From an uncultured Mailhella sp. (GTDB lineage: Bacteria; Desulfobacterota; Desulfovibrionia; Desulfovibrionales; Desulfovibrionaceae), in assembly GCA_910577155.1 (NCBI GenBank), contig CAJTMS010000004.1, positions 1-50,207 of the forward strand: DNA of 50,207 nucleotides, read 5' to 3'. The translations under genes were made by a program, and so were the position numbers. The notes beneath the pieces were generated by a model. The model did no database searches and was not told the origin of the DNA. It saw only the letters and a program-made list of their open reading frames with translations. This document shows positions 16,198-24,590 of the stretch, one piece after another (position 1 is the first letter of the stretch; every line of letters begins with the position of its first letter).

Positions 16198-18465
16198 CTA
16201 TTGTTTATGTAAAAAATCTGCCTGCTTCGCCAGAGTTTCGGGAATATGTTTTTTCCAGAAATTCCAATTGTGCGTGCCTTCCGCCTCCATATAGCCAATT
16301 TGAAAGCCCCTTTTGTGAAACAGGTCCTTTGCTTTTCTGTTTTCGTCAATCACAAGCGTATCTTCCGTCCCTGTCACAACAAGAATATGACGGGGAGAAG
16401 TTGCAGGCCATTTTGTTCCAATGACGGCATTGACCGCATGCTCATCCCAAATTTGTCGGTTTTCCGGCACAAGATCTCCCAGCACGTCTTTGATTTTCCA
16501 ATTATTTTTATGCTCACGGATATCCAGCACCCCGCTGACACTTGCCATGGACTGGAACAGGTTTCTATGGTGAAAACCCAAAAGCAAAGCCCCATGCCCG
16601 CCCATGCTCAGCCCGGCAATGGCACGCTTGCCCGTGGTCGGGTACAGGCTGTCAATATGCGGAATAAGCTCCTTCGTAATAAAGCCGGCTATTTGATTAT
16701 CAGCAACAAGCGGACTGTCCGCATACCAGCCGTAGGGCTCACAGTCTGGGGCAACAATAATCACTTTTTTTGTATTGGCAATTTCCTGTAAATCCTTACC
16801 TATTGCCTCCACATAGTCTTTTCCCGAACTCGCTGCACCATGCAGTAAATAAAGGACAGGATAACGCTTATTGCCCAGCTGCGCTTGTATGGTTTTTTGC
16901 ACATTGAGCGGCGCGTTTTCATCGGCATTTTCTTCTTGTTTTACAAGGCTCATTTTTGTTTCAGGCAGCCAAATATAGTACTCCGCTTGTTTTTTGCGCA
17001 GAGAAGACGTAAAGACGACATGGTTTGCCATGCCTGCCACGGGGGGATAGCACACGGGCACATCTTTGGCATACAGCACAGCAAGGTCTTTCTCCACAGC
17101 AGGCAGAACGTAATCGGTTAAAATTTCCCCGCCTTCATTGCTGACATGGATTAAATCCTTAGAACGCAGGCGTATGCTTTGCTTATTTTTCCCTGTATAA
17201 AAAGTCGTGTATTTGCCGTTTGCCGTGAGCAGATGTTCAATATTGATAAAACGGGCACCTGCAACGGTCTTGCTTGCTTCCGCCTGCAATTTGGAAATCA
17301 GCTTTGTCCGCGTAAAATACGGCTCTTTGCCCATAACGGGCAGGCTTATCCAGAGAATTTGCCGCTTGCCGTTATCAGCAAGGGCAATAAACTCTTTAGA
17401 ACGCTGTAAATAGATTTCTGCCCATGCCTTGGTATCGATAAAATAGCGCTTTTTATCAATGACAATATCCTGCGTATCATTTGCCCCAAGGCTCATAATA
17501 AGCAAATCGGGCTGATAGGTTTCGAGCATGGCAGGTAAATTCTCAAACCAATTATAAAAATCGGGACGGCTCAGCCCGGAAGAATATTTCCCTTCCCGAT
17601 GCACTTCCAGATTATCCCGCTTGCGCAAACGATTTTGCAGGGCGGGACCAAGCCCTTCCATCATCATAGAATCGCCGATAATAAGCACACGTTTTTTTCT
17701 GCCGTAATCGGGAAGACGCGTTTCATAACAGGCGATGCCGCTGCGTGTTTCCGCTGCAAGCTGTGCATTGTATGGATAATTGTACGCATTATAGGTATAC
17801 TGTTCTGCCGTTTCTGCCTTGCCTTCGTCCGCATTGTCTGCAATTGCCTGCTCTGCCGCAAACGCCGGAATATTTTGACCGTCTTCCGCATTTATTTCCG
17901 TGGGTACTGCCTCTTTTTGAGAATTTTCCGCAAGCATTTCCTGCTGAAACGTCTTTTCCGTTTGAAGAGGATCTTCCCGCGTGATTGCTGATGCAGTTTC
18001 CTGCGTCACTGCGGGCTCATCTTCCTGCTCTGCCTGCACAGCCCTGTTATTTTCCTCGTTCAAAAAATCGTCAGATTGGATAAGGCGCTGTTCTGTTTTG
18101 CTTGTTTCTTCCCGTGCAGCAGGCTTTTGCTCTGCAATGCTTTCCGCAGAAATATCCTTAGTATCCCTTGCTTGTTTGATATTTTCCCACCATGCAGTTA
18201 TTTTGGGACTCAAATTCTGCTCGGAACTGAAAAAATCACCTTGTGCAACCTCAGCAACCCTATCCTGCACAAAGGAATTAAAGGCATACACTTTTGTTTT
18301 TTCGCCAAGAGTGTGAATATATTGATTAATTGTTAACAAAAACGGATAGTTGGCTCCCTCGCGCTCCAGCAGGGATGTAAGCCGTGCTTCCTCAAAAAAA
18401 AGCATGCAAAAAAAGACAGCCGCATATAAAACCAAACTTTTCCGCGAAACATGACAAATTTTCAT
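16198..18465 (-). CDS. exported SGNH-hydrolase plus Ag85/esterase-D-like fusion protein
   Basis: A 755-residue protein. Residues 10-24 form a single hydrophobic anchor or signal, and residues about 100-225 an acidic, glutamate-rich linker. Residues 255-465 form an SGNH (DUF459-like) domain: GDSMMM (264-269, Ser266), SLGAND (325-330) and DLIH (437-440). Residues 485-755 form an alpha/beta-hydrolase of the esterase-D/Ag85 type: YLLHGAASSG, nucleophile GLSMGG (Ser620), acid near GTEDTL (about 702) and histidine in THNW (732). Both active sites look intact. It starts 8 bases after the MBOAT gene, and such SGNH partners complete O-acyl transfer to surface polysaccharide or peptidoglycan. The added esterase suggests that the protein also removes or transfers acyl groups. 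The substrate is unknown. Confidence 0.88.
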   Translation of the reverse strand: MKICHVSRKSLVLYAAVFFCMLFFEEARLTSLLEREGANYPFLLTINQYIHTLGEKTKVYAFNSFVQDRVAEVAQGDFFSSEQNLSPKITAWWENIKQARDTKDISAESIAEQKPAAREETSKTEQRLIQSDDFLNEENNRAVQAEQEDEPAVTQETASAITREDPLQTEKTFQQEMLAENSQKEAVPTEINAEDGQNIPAFAAEQAIADNADEGKAETAEQYTYNAYNYPYNAQLAAETRSGIACYETRLPDYGRKKRVLIIGDSMMMEGLGPALQNRLRKRDNLEVHREGKYSSGLSRPDFYNWFENLPAMLETYQPDLLIMSLGANDTQDIVIDKKRYFIDTKAWAEIYLQRSKEFIALADNGKRQILWISLPVMGKEPYFTRTKLISKLQAEASKTVAGARFINIEHLLTANGKYTTFYTGKNKQSIRLRSKDLIHVSNEGGEILTDYVLPAVEKDLAVLYAKDVPVCYPPVAGMANHVVFTSSLRKKQAEYYIWLPETKMSLVKQEENADENAPLNVQKTIQAQLGNKRYPVLYLLHGAASSGKDYVEAIGKDLQEIANTKKVIIVAPDCEPYGWYADSPLVADNQIAGFITKELIPHIDSLYPTTGKRAIAGLSMGGHGALLLGFHHRNLFQSMASVSGVLDIREHKNNWKIKDVLGDLVPENRQIWDEHAVNAVIGTKWPATSPRHILVVTGTEDTLVIDENRKAKDLFHKRGFQIGYMEAEGTHNWNFWKKHIPETLAKQADFLHKQ

Positions 18466-18473
18466 ACAACACT

Positions 18474-19964
18474 CTAAAATTGGAAATAAATAAAGGGCAA
18501 GACGCCGTCAGGACCTAATTTAAAAATAATCGCGCATAACAAAGTAATCAGCATAAGCTTAAAAGGATACCAAAGCTTTTCCAGCACAAAGGAAAGACTG
18601 TCAAAACCATATTTGCCGATAAATTGGATAAGGAACGCACACGAAATTGCCCCCAAAACCAACAAAGGATAGCCATCTCCTTCTCCCGTAAAAAGAAACA
18701 TTTTTTGGAGCATGGCAAGGGCAATATCCATGCTTTCCGCCCGGAAGAAAAGCCATACGAAACAAATAAAATGAAAGGTCAAAAACCATGCAAACAAACG
18801 ATAGCAGTGCTTGATAACAGGTTTTTCCATAAGTCCCGCACCGGGCAGAAAACGTTTCCATGCATGGTTGACAACAAGCCCTGCGCCGTGTGCCATGCCC
18901 CAAACCAGAAAACGCAAATGCGCCCCGTGCCACAGCCCGCCTATGGCCATAGTCAGAAATAAATTCACGTACGTATTGCCTTTGCGGTTGCCCCCAAGGC
19001 TAAAATACACGTAATCACGCAGCCATGTGGAAAGGCTGATATGCCACCTGTGCCAAAACTCTTTTACACTGGTCGCAAGATAGGGGGCATTGAAGTTTTG
19101 CGGGATTTTTATGCCCATGAGCCGACCGATGCCAAGAGCCAAATCCGTATATCCCGAGAAATCGCAAAAGATTTGCATAGCATAGGCATACATAGCCACA
19201 AACACTGTTTCGGAACTGTAAAATTCAGGGCTTTGGAACACATCCCGTACAATATGTTCGGATAAATAGCTCGCCAGCACCACTTTTTTGAAAAGCCCGC
19301 TTAAAAGATAGGTAAAACCCTCGGCAATATCACGGTTGATAAGGGCTTTTTCCATTTTTTTATATTCTTCGTCTCCCACAAGCCCGCTTTGAACCGGGTC
19401 GGCAACAAGCTGGGGAAAAAACTGGCTGCTGCGCATAATCGGACCGGAAAGCACAGTCGGAAAGAAAGAAACAAAGAGCAAAACATTGGTGTAGGAAAGG
19501 GGTTTCAGCCCCGTATCTCTGTACCTGTCAATGGCATAGGACATGCCTTGGAAAATATAAAAACTGAGTCCCACGGGAAGCAGAATATCCATGCTTGGCA
19601 GCAAAAAAAGAAGGCTGATATCAAAACCAAGGCTTTTGAAAAGCTGTTCCGCACTCAAAACCAGAAATTCATAATATTTGAAAAAACCGAGCAGTAAAAT
19701 TTGTGCAAAAATCGCTGTCCCGACAATAAAACGCCGCGTACCGTGCTTTTTAAGGGGGCGTGAATTGGTAAGAACGGCAGAAAAATAGTTAATAAACGCG
19801 ACCAAAAAGAGCAAAGGCAAAAATTGTACCCCTGCAAAGGCATAAAAAGCAATGTTTATTCCTAAAAGAAAATATTTTTGTGATTTAAGCGTTCTTGCCC
19901 CAAGACTGAGAAAAATGAGGACAAATAAAAAGAAAACAGCAAACTGGAAGGTTACAAAATTCAT
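18474..19964 (-). CDS. MBOAT-family membrane O-acyltransferase (AlgI/PatA-like)
   Basis: A 496-residue polytopic membrane protein. It has the AlgI-type signature FWHRWHISLSTWLRDYVY (residues 303-320) and the catalytic histidine block GGLWHGA (342-348, His346). Proteins of this class take acyl groups from a cytoplasmic donor and pass them across the membrane for O-acylation of alginate, other exopolysaccharides or peptidoglycan. The ATG at 19964 is preferred to an in-frame TTG at 19970 because CAGG stands about 8 bases upstream. It is followed after 8 bases by the SGNH-esterase fusion, which is its likely periplasmic partner. The acceptor polymer cannot be named from this window. Confidence 0.92.
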   Translation of the reverse strand: MNFVTFQFAVFFLFVLIFLSLGARTLKSQKYFLLGINIAFYAFAGVQFLPLLFLVAFINYFSAVLTNSRPLKKHGTRRFIVGTAIFAQILLLGFFKYYEFLVLSAEQLFKSLGFDISLLFLLPSMDILLPVGLSFYIFQGMSYAIDRYRDTGLKPLSYTNVLLFVSFFPTVLSGPIMRSSQFFPQLVADPVQSGLVGDEEYKKMEKALINRDIAEGFTYLLSGLFKKVVLASYLSEHIVRDVFQSPEFYSSETVFVAMYAYAMQIFCDFSGYTDLALGIGRLMGIKIPQNFNAPYLATSVKEFWHRWHISLSTWLRDYVYFSLGGNRKGNTYVNLFLTMAIGGLWHGAHLRFLVWGMAHGAGLVVNHAWKRFLPGAGLMEKPVIKHCYRLFAWFLTFHFICFVWLFFRAESMDIALAMLQKMFLFTGEGDGYPLLVLGAISCAFLIQFIGKYGFDSLSFVLEKLWYPFKLMLITLLCAIIFKLGPDGVLPFIYFQF

Positions 19965-20029
19965 CTTCAACCTGAGTAATTTTTTTTCTTTGTAGGGTAC
20001 TTTTTGTATAAAGGCAAGGAAAAAGAGCC

Positions 20030-21214
20030 TTATTCTTTAATGGGCAGAAAGCGGATAAGCACGGCAACCAAACTCAAAAAAATACACATGGTAATAAAAA
20101 CAAAGGGCAAACCAAGATTATGCGCCACAAAGCCCATAATGGCAGGTCCTGCAAGAAGCCCTAAATATCCCAGAGTACTGACGGAAGCTATGCAGGTACT
20201 CAAACTGCCTTTGGAATTTTTTGTCGTCAGGAAAAAAAGCATGGGCACGGTATTGGAGGCAAATAAACCCAGACAAAAAAATGCAAAAAAACAGGCATAG
20301 GCATGCGGGATAAAACTCACGGCAAAAAAACAAAGGACGCTGAAGCATACCCCATAGAAAAGTAAATTCCGTGCCCCAAACCGTGTACCCAGTTTATCGC
20401 CGATAAGCCGTCCAAAGGTCATGGTTACGGCAAAAAGAGCATAACCGAGCCCTGCCTGAGAAAGGGGAACAAGCCGTATTTTATTCAAAAACAACGCGCT
20501 CCAGTCCATAAGAACGCCCTCAATCATATACAGGAAAAAGCAAATCACCCCAAATCCCAAAATAACACCCCGCGGAAGGGTGAATAAAGGCGTTTTTTCT
20601 TCATTACACCGGGTTTTTGGGAAAAAATAGCGTTGAAAATAAAGCATGGCGGCTACGATGAGCAAACCGATAATACCCGCCGCAACCACTTGATTGCCCA
20701 GCACCTGCAATAATATTGCAGCAAGCCCTGCCCCAAGGGCAACGCCTATCATGTAGAGAGCATGGAGATTGGACATCAGCCTGCGTCCGCTTGTCTGTTC
20801 CAGAAGTGCAACCTGTATATTCATCACCACATCGAGCATGCCGCTCATTGCTCCGAAAATCGTCAGAAATATGGCCAGACTGAGCGGTGTCGAAACAAAG
20901 CTCAAAATAAACAGCGCAAGATAATAAACCGGAATACAAACCAATTGCATGGCTCGGCAGCCAAATCGGGCGGTAAACGCTCCCGCTGCAGGCATGGAAA
21001 TTGTTGCCCCAAAGCCAAGACAAAGGAGCAAAAGCCCAAGCTGCGCCTCATTGACCTGCAAACGCTCCATAGCAAAGGGTATAAGCGCTGCCCATACCGC
21101 CATGGCAGCGCCAAGGCTTAAATAGGCAAAGCGCCCTGCCATAATGCTTTTGGGGACAGATAACAGCGTAAAACATTCCCTGGCGCTGTTTTCCCGTATC
21201 TCTTTTTCCTGCAT
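20030..21214 (-). CDS. MFS transporter
   Basis: A 394-residue protein with about 12 hydrophobic segments and the major-facilitator signs: a first helix with YLSLGAAMAVWAALIPFAM, the loop 2-3 region GAFTARFGCRAMQ and a repeated RLIGDKLGTRFGARN in the second half, which marks the internal duplication of the fold. The C-terminal helices LGYLGLLAGPAIMGFVAHNLG resemble those of sugar or drug transporters of the FucP/YbjJ-like type. The substrate is not identifiable. It lies upstream of the MBOAT gene on the same strand with about 65 bases between, so a link to surface modification is possible but weak. Confidence 0.9.
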   Translation of the reverse strand: MQEKEIRENSARECFTLLSVPKSIMAGRFAYLSLGAAMAVWAALIPFAMERLQVNEAQLGLLLLCLGFGATISMPAAGAFTARFGCRAMQLVCIPVYYLALFILSFVSTPLSLAIFLTIFGAMSGMLDVVMNIQVALLEQTSGRRLMSNLHALYMIGVALGAGLAAILLQVLGNQVVAAGIIGLLIVAAMLYFQRYFFPKTRCNEEKTPLFTLPRGVILGFGVICFFLYMIEGVLMDWSALFLNKIRLVPLSQAGLGYALFAVTMTFGRLIGDKLGTRFGARNLLFYGVCFSVLCFFAVSFIPHAYACFFAFFCLGLFASNTVPMLFFLTTKNSKGSLSTCIASVSTLGYLGLLAGPAIMGFVAHNLGLPFVFITMCIFLSLVAVLIRFLPIKE

Positions 21215-21314
21215 AACTATCTCAAAAAATAAAACCTGTTTGTCAGTACATTTCCCTATGATATTCGGAATATTTATTTAAAGTTTAAAAACCTTTGCAG
21301 CTGGACCCCTCGCC

Positions 21315-21455
21315 TGCAGCGGTACCCGTCAGCGAAAGAACGAGCATTACGGCTACCACTCCCCCAATCCCCCTCTACGCCCTGTTGTGGACGCTGTCCA
21401 TAACAGGGAATTAATATTCTTGATGTTAACAGGAATTGCTCTAAGGGAAAAATAA
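21315..21455 (+). repeat. dispersed repeat family 1, copy C
   Basis: The segment GGCTACCACTCCCCCAATCC and the following hairpin CCTGTTGTGGAC-gct-GTCCATAACAGG (21381-21407) match copy A at 49434-49484. The tail GGGAATTAATATTCTTGATG and AGGAATTGCTC also match A. The part before the C-run differs: AGCGAAAGAACGAGC (21331-21345) resembles the reverse complement of the same part of A. The gap 21215-21620 has no gene and holds this copy plus a family-2 fragment. Confidence 0.85.
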
Positions 21456-21526
21456 GCAGACGCAATAATTTTTGTTCACCCGCATCTCTGCTCACCTCGC
21501 ATGAGACTTATTCTTCGCCAACGCAA

Positions 21527-21573
21527 ACGGCTTCGCCGCCGTCAGACGGGTGCGCGTCCCGCACTTCCTGTGC
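21527..21573 (+). repeat. repeat family 2, fragment F3
   Basis: Two short stems are visible: ACGGC-ttcgcc-GCCGT (21527-21542) and GCAC-ttcct-GTGC (21561-21573). The second has the same TCCT loop as units F1 and F2 and the same following GCTTATCCG/GCTTTAT-type exit. The longer joining segments of F1 and F2 are not preserved, so this is a partial or diverged copy. It lies about 50 bases beyond the ddl stop codon. Confidence 0.5.
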
Positions 21574-21620
21574 TTATCCGCCGCAGTGACGCGTACCGAA
21601 ATGCTCGATGTGCTTTGCTT

Positions 21621-22532
21621 CTACGCTTTTTTCTTCATCGCCATTTTGAGCAATTTTTCAATCAGTTCCCCAAATTCCAAGCCGATTTCCTTCGCTTCTT
21701 TCGGCACAAGGCTGGTGGCTGTCATGCCGGGGAGTGTATTGACTTCCAAAATATAGGGCACGCCTTCTTTGGTCAGGATAAAATCAGAACGGCTGTAGTC
21801 GGAAAGTCCTAAAATCCGATGTGCCTTTAATGCCATTTCCTGAACTTTCTTTGTTGCCTCTTCTCCAATGGGAGCAGGACAGATTTCTGTTGCTCCGTCT
21901 TCAGCATATTTATTGGTATAGTCAAAAAATTCTGCTTTCGATTCAATCAAAATTGGCGGAAGTGCCTCGTTATCCAAAACTCCGCAGGTAACTTCTCTGC
22001 CCGCAACAAGCTCTTCAATCAAAATTTCCAGTCCCACGCTGAAAATACTTTCAAGGGCATGTTTCAGCTCTTCCCTGTTTGTGACTCGGTATAAATGGAT
22101 ACTGGAACCGCCGTTATTGGATTTGACAAACAGGGGATAGGTCAGTTTTTCCTCGATTTCTGCCAAACTTTCAGGCATATGGGGTAAAAACATACCCTTT
22201 ACGGTGTTGAGCCCCCCTGCCTGCATGAGTGATTTTGCAGCGTATTTATGCAAAGCAAGAAAAGAACCTTCAGCATTTGCCCCCTGATACGGACAGCCTA
22301 CACGGCTTAAAATTGCCTGTACAAGCCCGTCTTCCCCCGGAGAACCATGCAAATTAATAAAAGCCGCTTCGGCTTTTTTTGCCAGCGGAATAAGGGCTTC
22401 AAAGCCGTCAGAAAGGTCAAAAAACGTCACCGCATGTCCGCGTTCTTTCAAGACTTTTTCAATTCCTTTTGCACCGCGAAGGGAAATTTCCCGTTCAGGC
22501 GACCAGCCCCCTGCAATCAATAATACGTTCAT
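21621..22532 (-). CDS. ddl: D-alanine--D-alanine ligase
   Basis: A 303-residue ATP-grasp enzyme that makes the D-Ala-D-Ala dipeptide for peptidoglycan. Family features are the N-terminal GGWSPEREISLRGA, the LHGSPGEDGLVQAIL block, the ATP-grasp core LFVKSNNGGSSI, the EELVAGREVTCGVL segment and the metal-binding C-terminus RSDFIL...LEVNTLPGMTATSLVP. The length is normal. Its start codon overlaps the last base of the upstream HD gene, so translation is probably coupled. Confidence 0.97.
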   Translation of the reverse strand: MNVLLIAGGWSPEREISLRGAKGIEKVLKERGHAVTFFDLSDGFEALIPLAKKAEAAFINLHGSPGEDGLVQAILSRVGCPYQGANAEGSFLALHKYAAKSLMQAGGLNTVKGMFLPHMPESLAEIEEKLTYPLFVKSNNGGSSIHLYRVTNREELKHALESIFSVGLEILIEELVAGREVTCGVLDNEALPPILIESKAEFFDYTNKYAEDGATEICPAPIGEEATKKVQEMALKAHRILGLSDYSRSDFILTKEGVPYILEVNTLPGMTATSLVPKEAKEIGLEFGELIEKLLKMAMKKKA

Positions 22533-23164
22533 TATCGTTTCCTTTCCTGTTTGATACGGACAAGCTGTCCCGGTTCAAGTTTTATATCCACGCCAAACCG
22601 AATAAAGGCATTTTCGATTTTTTGGCTTTGGGTATAGTTAATATTGATAAGCCTTCTTTTTTCTTCTGTTGTGCCATAGCGTTTAATCAAATCTTCAAAA
22701 CGCCCCGAAAGAGTCACCAGTCTGTCATGCTGTACTCGCTTGTCGGAATAGGAAATCAAATTTGCCAGCGTGCAGGGATTTTTTTCAATGGCTTGTTCTC
22801 CCTCGTCAAAAAACCAAATCACATGGGCAAGCACAGCCTGTGCAATAAGCGGGTTCTGGATTTCCTGCATAACCCATGCGCTGCCCAAAATCGCATGGTC
22901 CCCCCCGAAATAAATGGTATAACTCTTTGCAATATCATGGAGCAGTGCAGAAGCAAGCACCAAATCCTCGCGAAGAGGATAGCCCGCTTTTTCAAAACGC
23001 CGTGCAAGGGTCAGGGCAACCCGTGCCACCATCAGACAATGGGCTTTAATATGGGACATCATTTGATATTTTTTCCAAATACGGAAACACTCGCCCACTG
23101 TGGGGACTTTCCATTCCTCATGATAGGGAAACAATAAATTGGGTCTTAAGGGCATGGGTAACAT
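22532..23164 (-). CDS. HD-domain phosphohydrolase
   Basis: A 210-residue protein with an HD metal-dependent hydrolase domain: His42 in KAHCLMVARVAL and the HD pair in ALLHDIAKS (residues 76-77), followed by FGGDHAILGSAWV and VLAHVIWF. Such proteins often cleave nucleotides or phosphate esters; a specific substrate cannot be assigned. GAGG five bases before the ATG at 23164 supports this start. Its stop overlaps the ddl start by one base. It is cytoplasmic by appearance. Confidence 0.88.
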   Translation of the reverse strand: MLPMPLRPNLLFPYHEEWKVPTVGECFRIWKKYQMMSHIKAHCLMVARVALTLARRFEKAGYPLREDLVLASALLHDIAKSYTIYFGGDHAILGSAWVMQEIQNPLIAQAVLAHVIWFFDEGEQAIEKNPCTLANLISYSDKRVQHDRLVTLSGRFEDLIKRYGTTEEKRRLININYTQSQKIENAFIRFGVDIKLEPGQLVRIKQERKR

Positions 23165-23288
23165 ATCTGCCTCACTTTATTTGCAAGCTGTCTTAACCAC
23201 TCTATTTTTATAGTTTTTCATACAGTCTGCCCGGAGTATTTCCAAGCAGAGCGAACATTATCAAAACTTGTGCAATTTGTTTCCAATA

Positions 23289-23750
23289 TTATTTTTTTCC
23301 CGTATGCCCATAGCCGCCGCTGCCCCGTTCCGTCGGGGAAAGCTCTTCACTTTCTTCAAAAGAAACAGGCAGATAAGGCTGAAAAACAAGCTGGGCAATT
23401 CTCTCGCCTTTTTCCACGCAAATTGCCTGCTTGGACGTATTGAGCATAAAGGCAATAATTTCCCCACGATAGTCAGGGTCAATAACCCCCACACCTTGGG
23501 CGACAGTCAAGCCGATTTTTGCCCCTAAGCCACTGCGTGAATAGACAAAGCCGGCAATGTTCGGCTCGCAGATTTCAAGGGCAATGCCTGTGGGAATGGG
23601 GTATCGCTCCCCGGCTTCAATACAGATTTTTCCTTCTGAAAAGCAAGCCCGCAAATCTATCCCGCAGGAATAGCCTGTGGCAGGAGATATTCCATCCGCC
23701 CCGTAAAGGCTTTTACTTTCCCGCAAATAGCGAATTTTCACACGTGCCAT
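23289..23750 (-). CDS. dut: dUTP diphosphatase
   Basis: A 153-residue trimeric-type dUTPase that turns dUTP into dUMP and keeps uracil out of DNA. All five motifs can be placed: GYSCGIDLRA (26-35), SRSGLGAKIG (71-80), GVIDPDYRGEI (88-98), GERIAQLVFQP (115-125) and RGSGGYGHTG (142-151). In motif 1 the usual AGYDL is replaced by CGIDL, a mild variant. It starts directly after the stop of the TtcA-family gene's neighbour position, with one base between the dut stop region and the next gene's reading unit on the minus strand. The product dUMP is the substrate of ThyX, encoded 6 kb away. Confidence 0.96.
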   Translation of the reverse strand: MARVKIRYLRESKSLYGADGISPATGYSCGIDLRACFSEGKICIEAGERYPIPTGIALEICEPNIAGFVYSRSGLGAKIGLTVAQGVGVIDPDYRGEIIAFMLNTSKQAICVEKGERIAQLVFQPYLPVSFEESEELSPTERGSGGYGHTGKK

Positions 23751-23751
23751 T

Positions 23752-24588
23752 TTATTCCTCGTTTTGCAGTTCCTGCAAATCCATTTTCCGCCGCCGGCTT
23801 TCTTCCTGCTTTGCCTGAATAAAGGGCGTTAAATCAAGCTGTTTTTCAGGTGCAAGGAGATGTTTTTGCATTTGCCAGCGGATAATTCCCTGATACACAT
23901 TGCGTTTGCCGTTTTGACTGTCTTTGCAAAGCACATCCAGCTTGGCAAGCAAATCTGTGCGCTTGGTCGTATCGGCAGAGGGGCAGGGATTGGAGAAAAT
24001 CGGCAGTTCCCAAAGCTTGGCTGCCTTAATGATATGCTGTTTTTCCACCATGGCAAGGGGGCGGATAACAGTCAAAAGCCCTCCAAAAAAGGGCTCATAC
24101 ATGCTCATGCCATCAATGCGTCCTGTTTGCACAAGGTTGAGCAAAAAAGTGGAAACAATATCATCCGCATTGTGCCCAAACGCCAAATGGGTCAGCTTGT
24201 GCTCGTCACACAGTTCAAACAAACGCTTGCGCCGTAAAAATGCACAATAATAACATGGGGATTTTGTCCTGTTTTCTTCAGAATGGGCAAGGGGTCCGTG
24301 ATTGGCTACTTCCACATGGTACGGGATTTTTTCCTCTTCGAGCCATGCGACAAGGGGGGCATGGCAATGGGGGTCAAAACCGGCATTCACATGTATTGCC
24401 ATAATTTCAAAAGGAAAGGGCGTAATTTTCTGCCGTATCTGCAAAACTTTGAGCAAGACAAAGGAATCCACGCCCCCTGAAACGGCGACCCCCACGCGGG
24501 CATGGGGTTTCAGCATGCCCGTATTCTGCATGAGTTTGCCTGCGGCACGTACGCACTGTTCCTGTGAATACTGAAGCTTTTTTGCCAT
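23752..24588 (-). CDS. TtcA-family PP-loop tRNA thiolation protein
   Basis: A 278-residue PP-loop ATPase. The ATP-binding motif SGGVDS is at residues 37-42, CYYC at 112-115, and a third cysteine lies in NPCPSA (202). This arrangement is that of TtcA, which thiolates cytidine 32 of some tRNAs with a [4Fe-4S] cluster held by three cysteines. Members outside the gammaproteobacteria are not all characterised, so the target base is inferred. It lies between pepA and dut on the minus strand with 1-2 base gaps, which points to one transcript. Confidence 0.88.
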   Translation of the reverse strand: MAKKLQYSQEQCVRAAGKLMQNTGMLKPHARVGVAVSGGVDSFVLLKVLQIRQKITPFPFEIMAIHVNAGFDPHCHAPLVAWLEEEKIPYHVEVANHGPLAHSEENRTKSPCYYCAFLRRKRLFELCDEHKLTHLAFGHNADDIVSTFLLNLVQTGRIDGMSMYEPFFGGLLTVIRPLAMVEKQHIIKAAKLWELPIFSNPCPSADTTKRTDLLAKLDVLCKDSQNGKRNVYQGIIRWQMQKHLLAPEKQLDLTPFIQAKQEESRRRKMDLQELQNEE

Positions 24589-24590
24589 AC

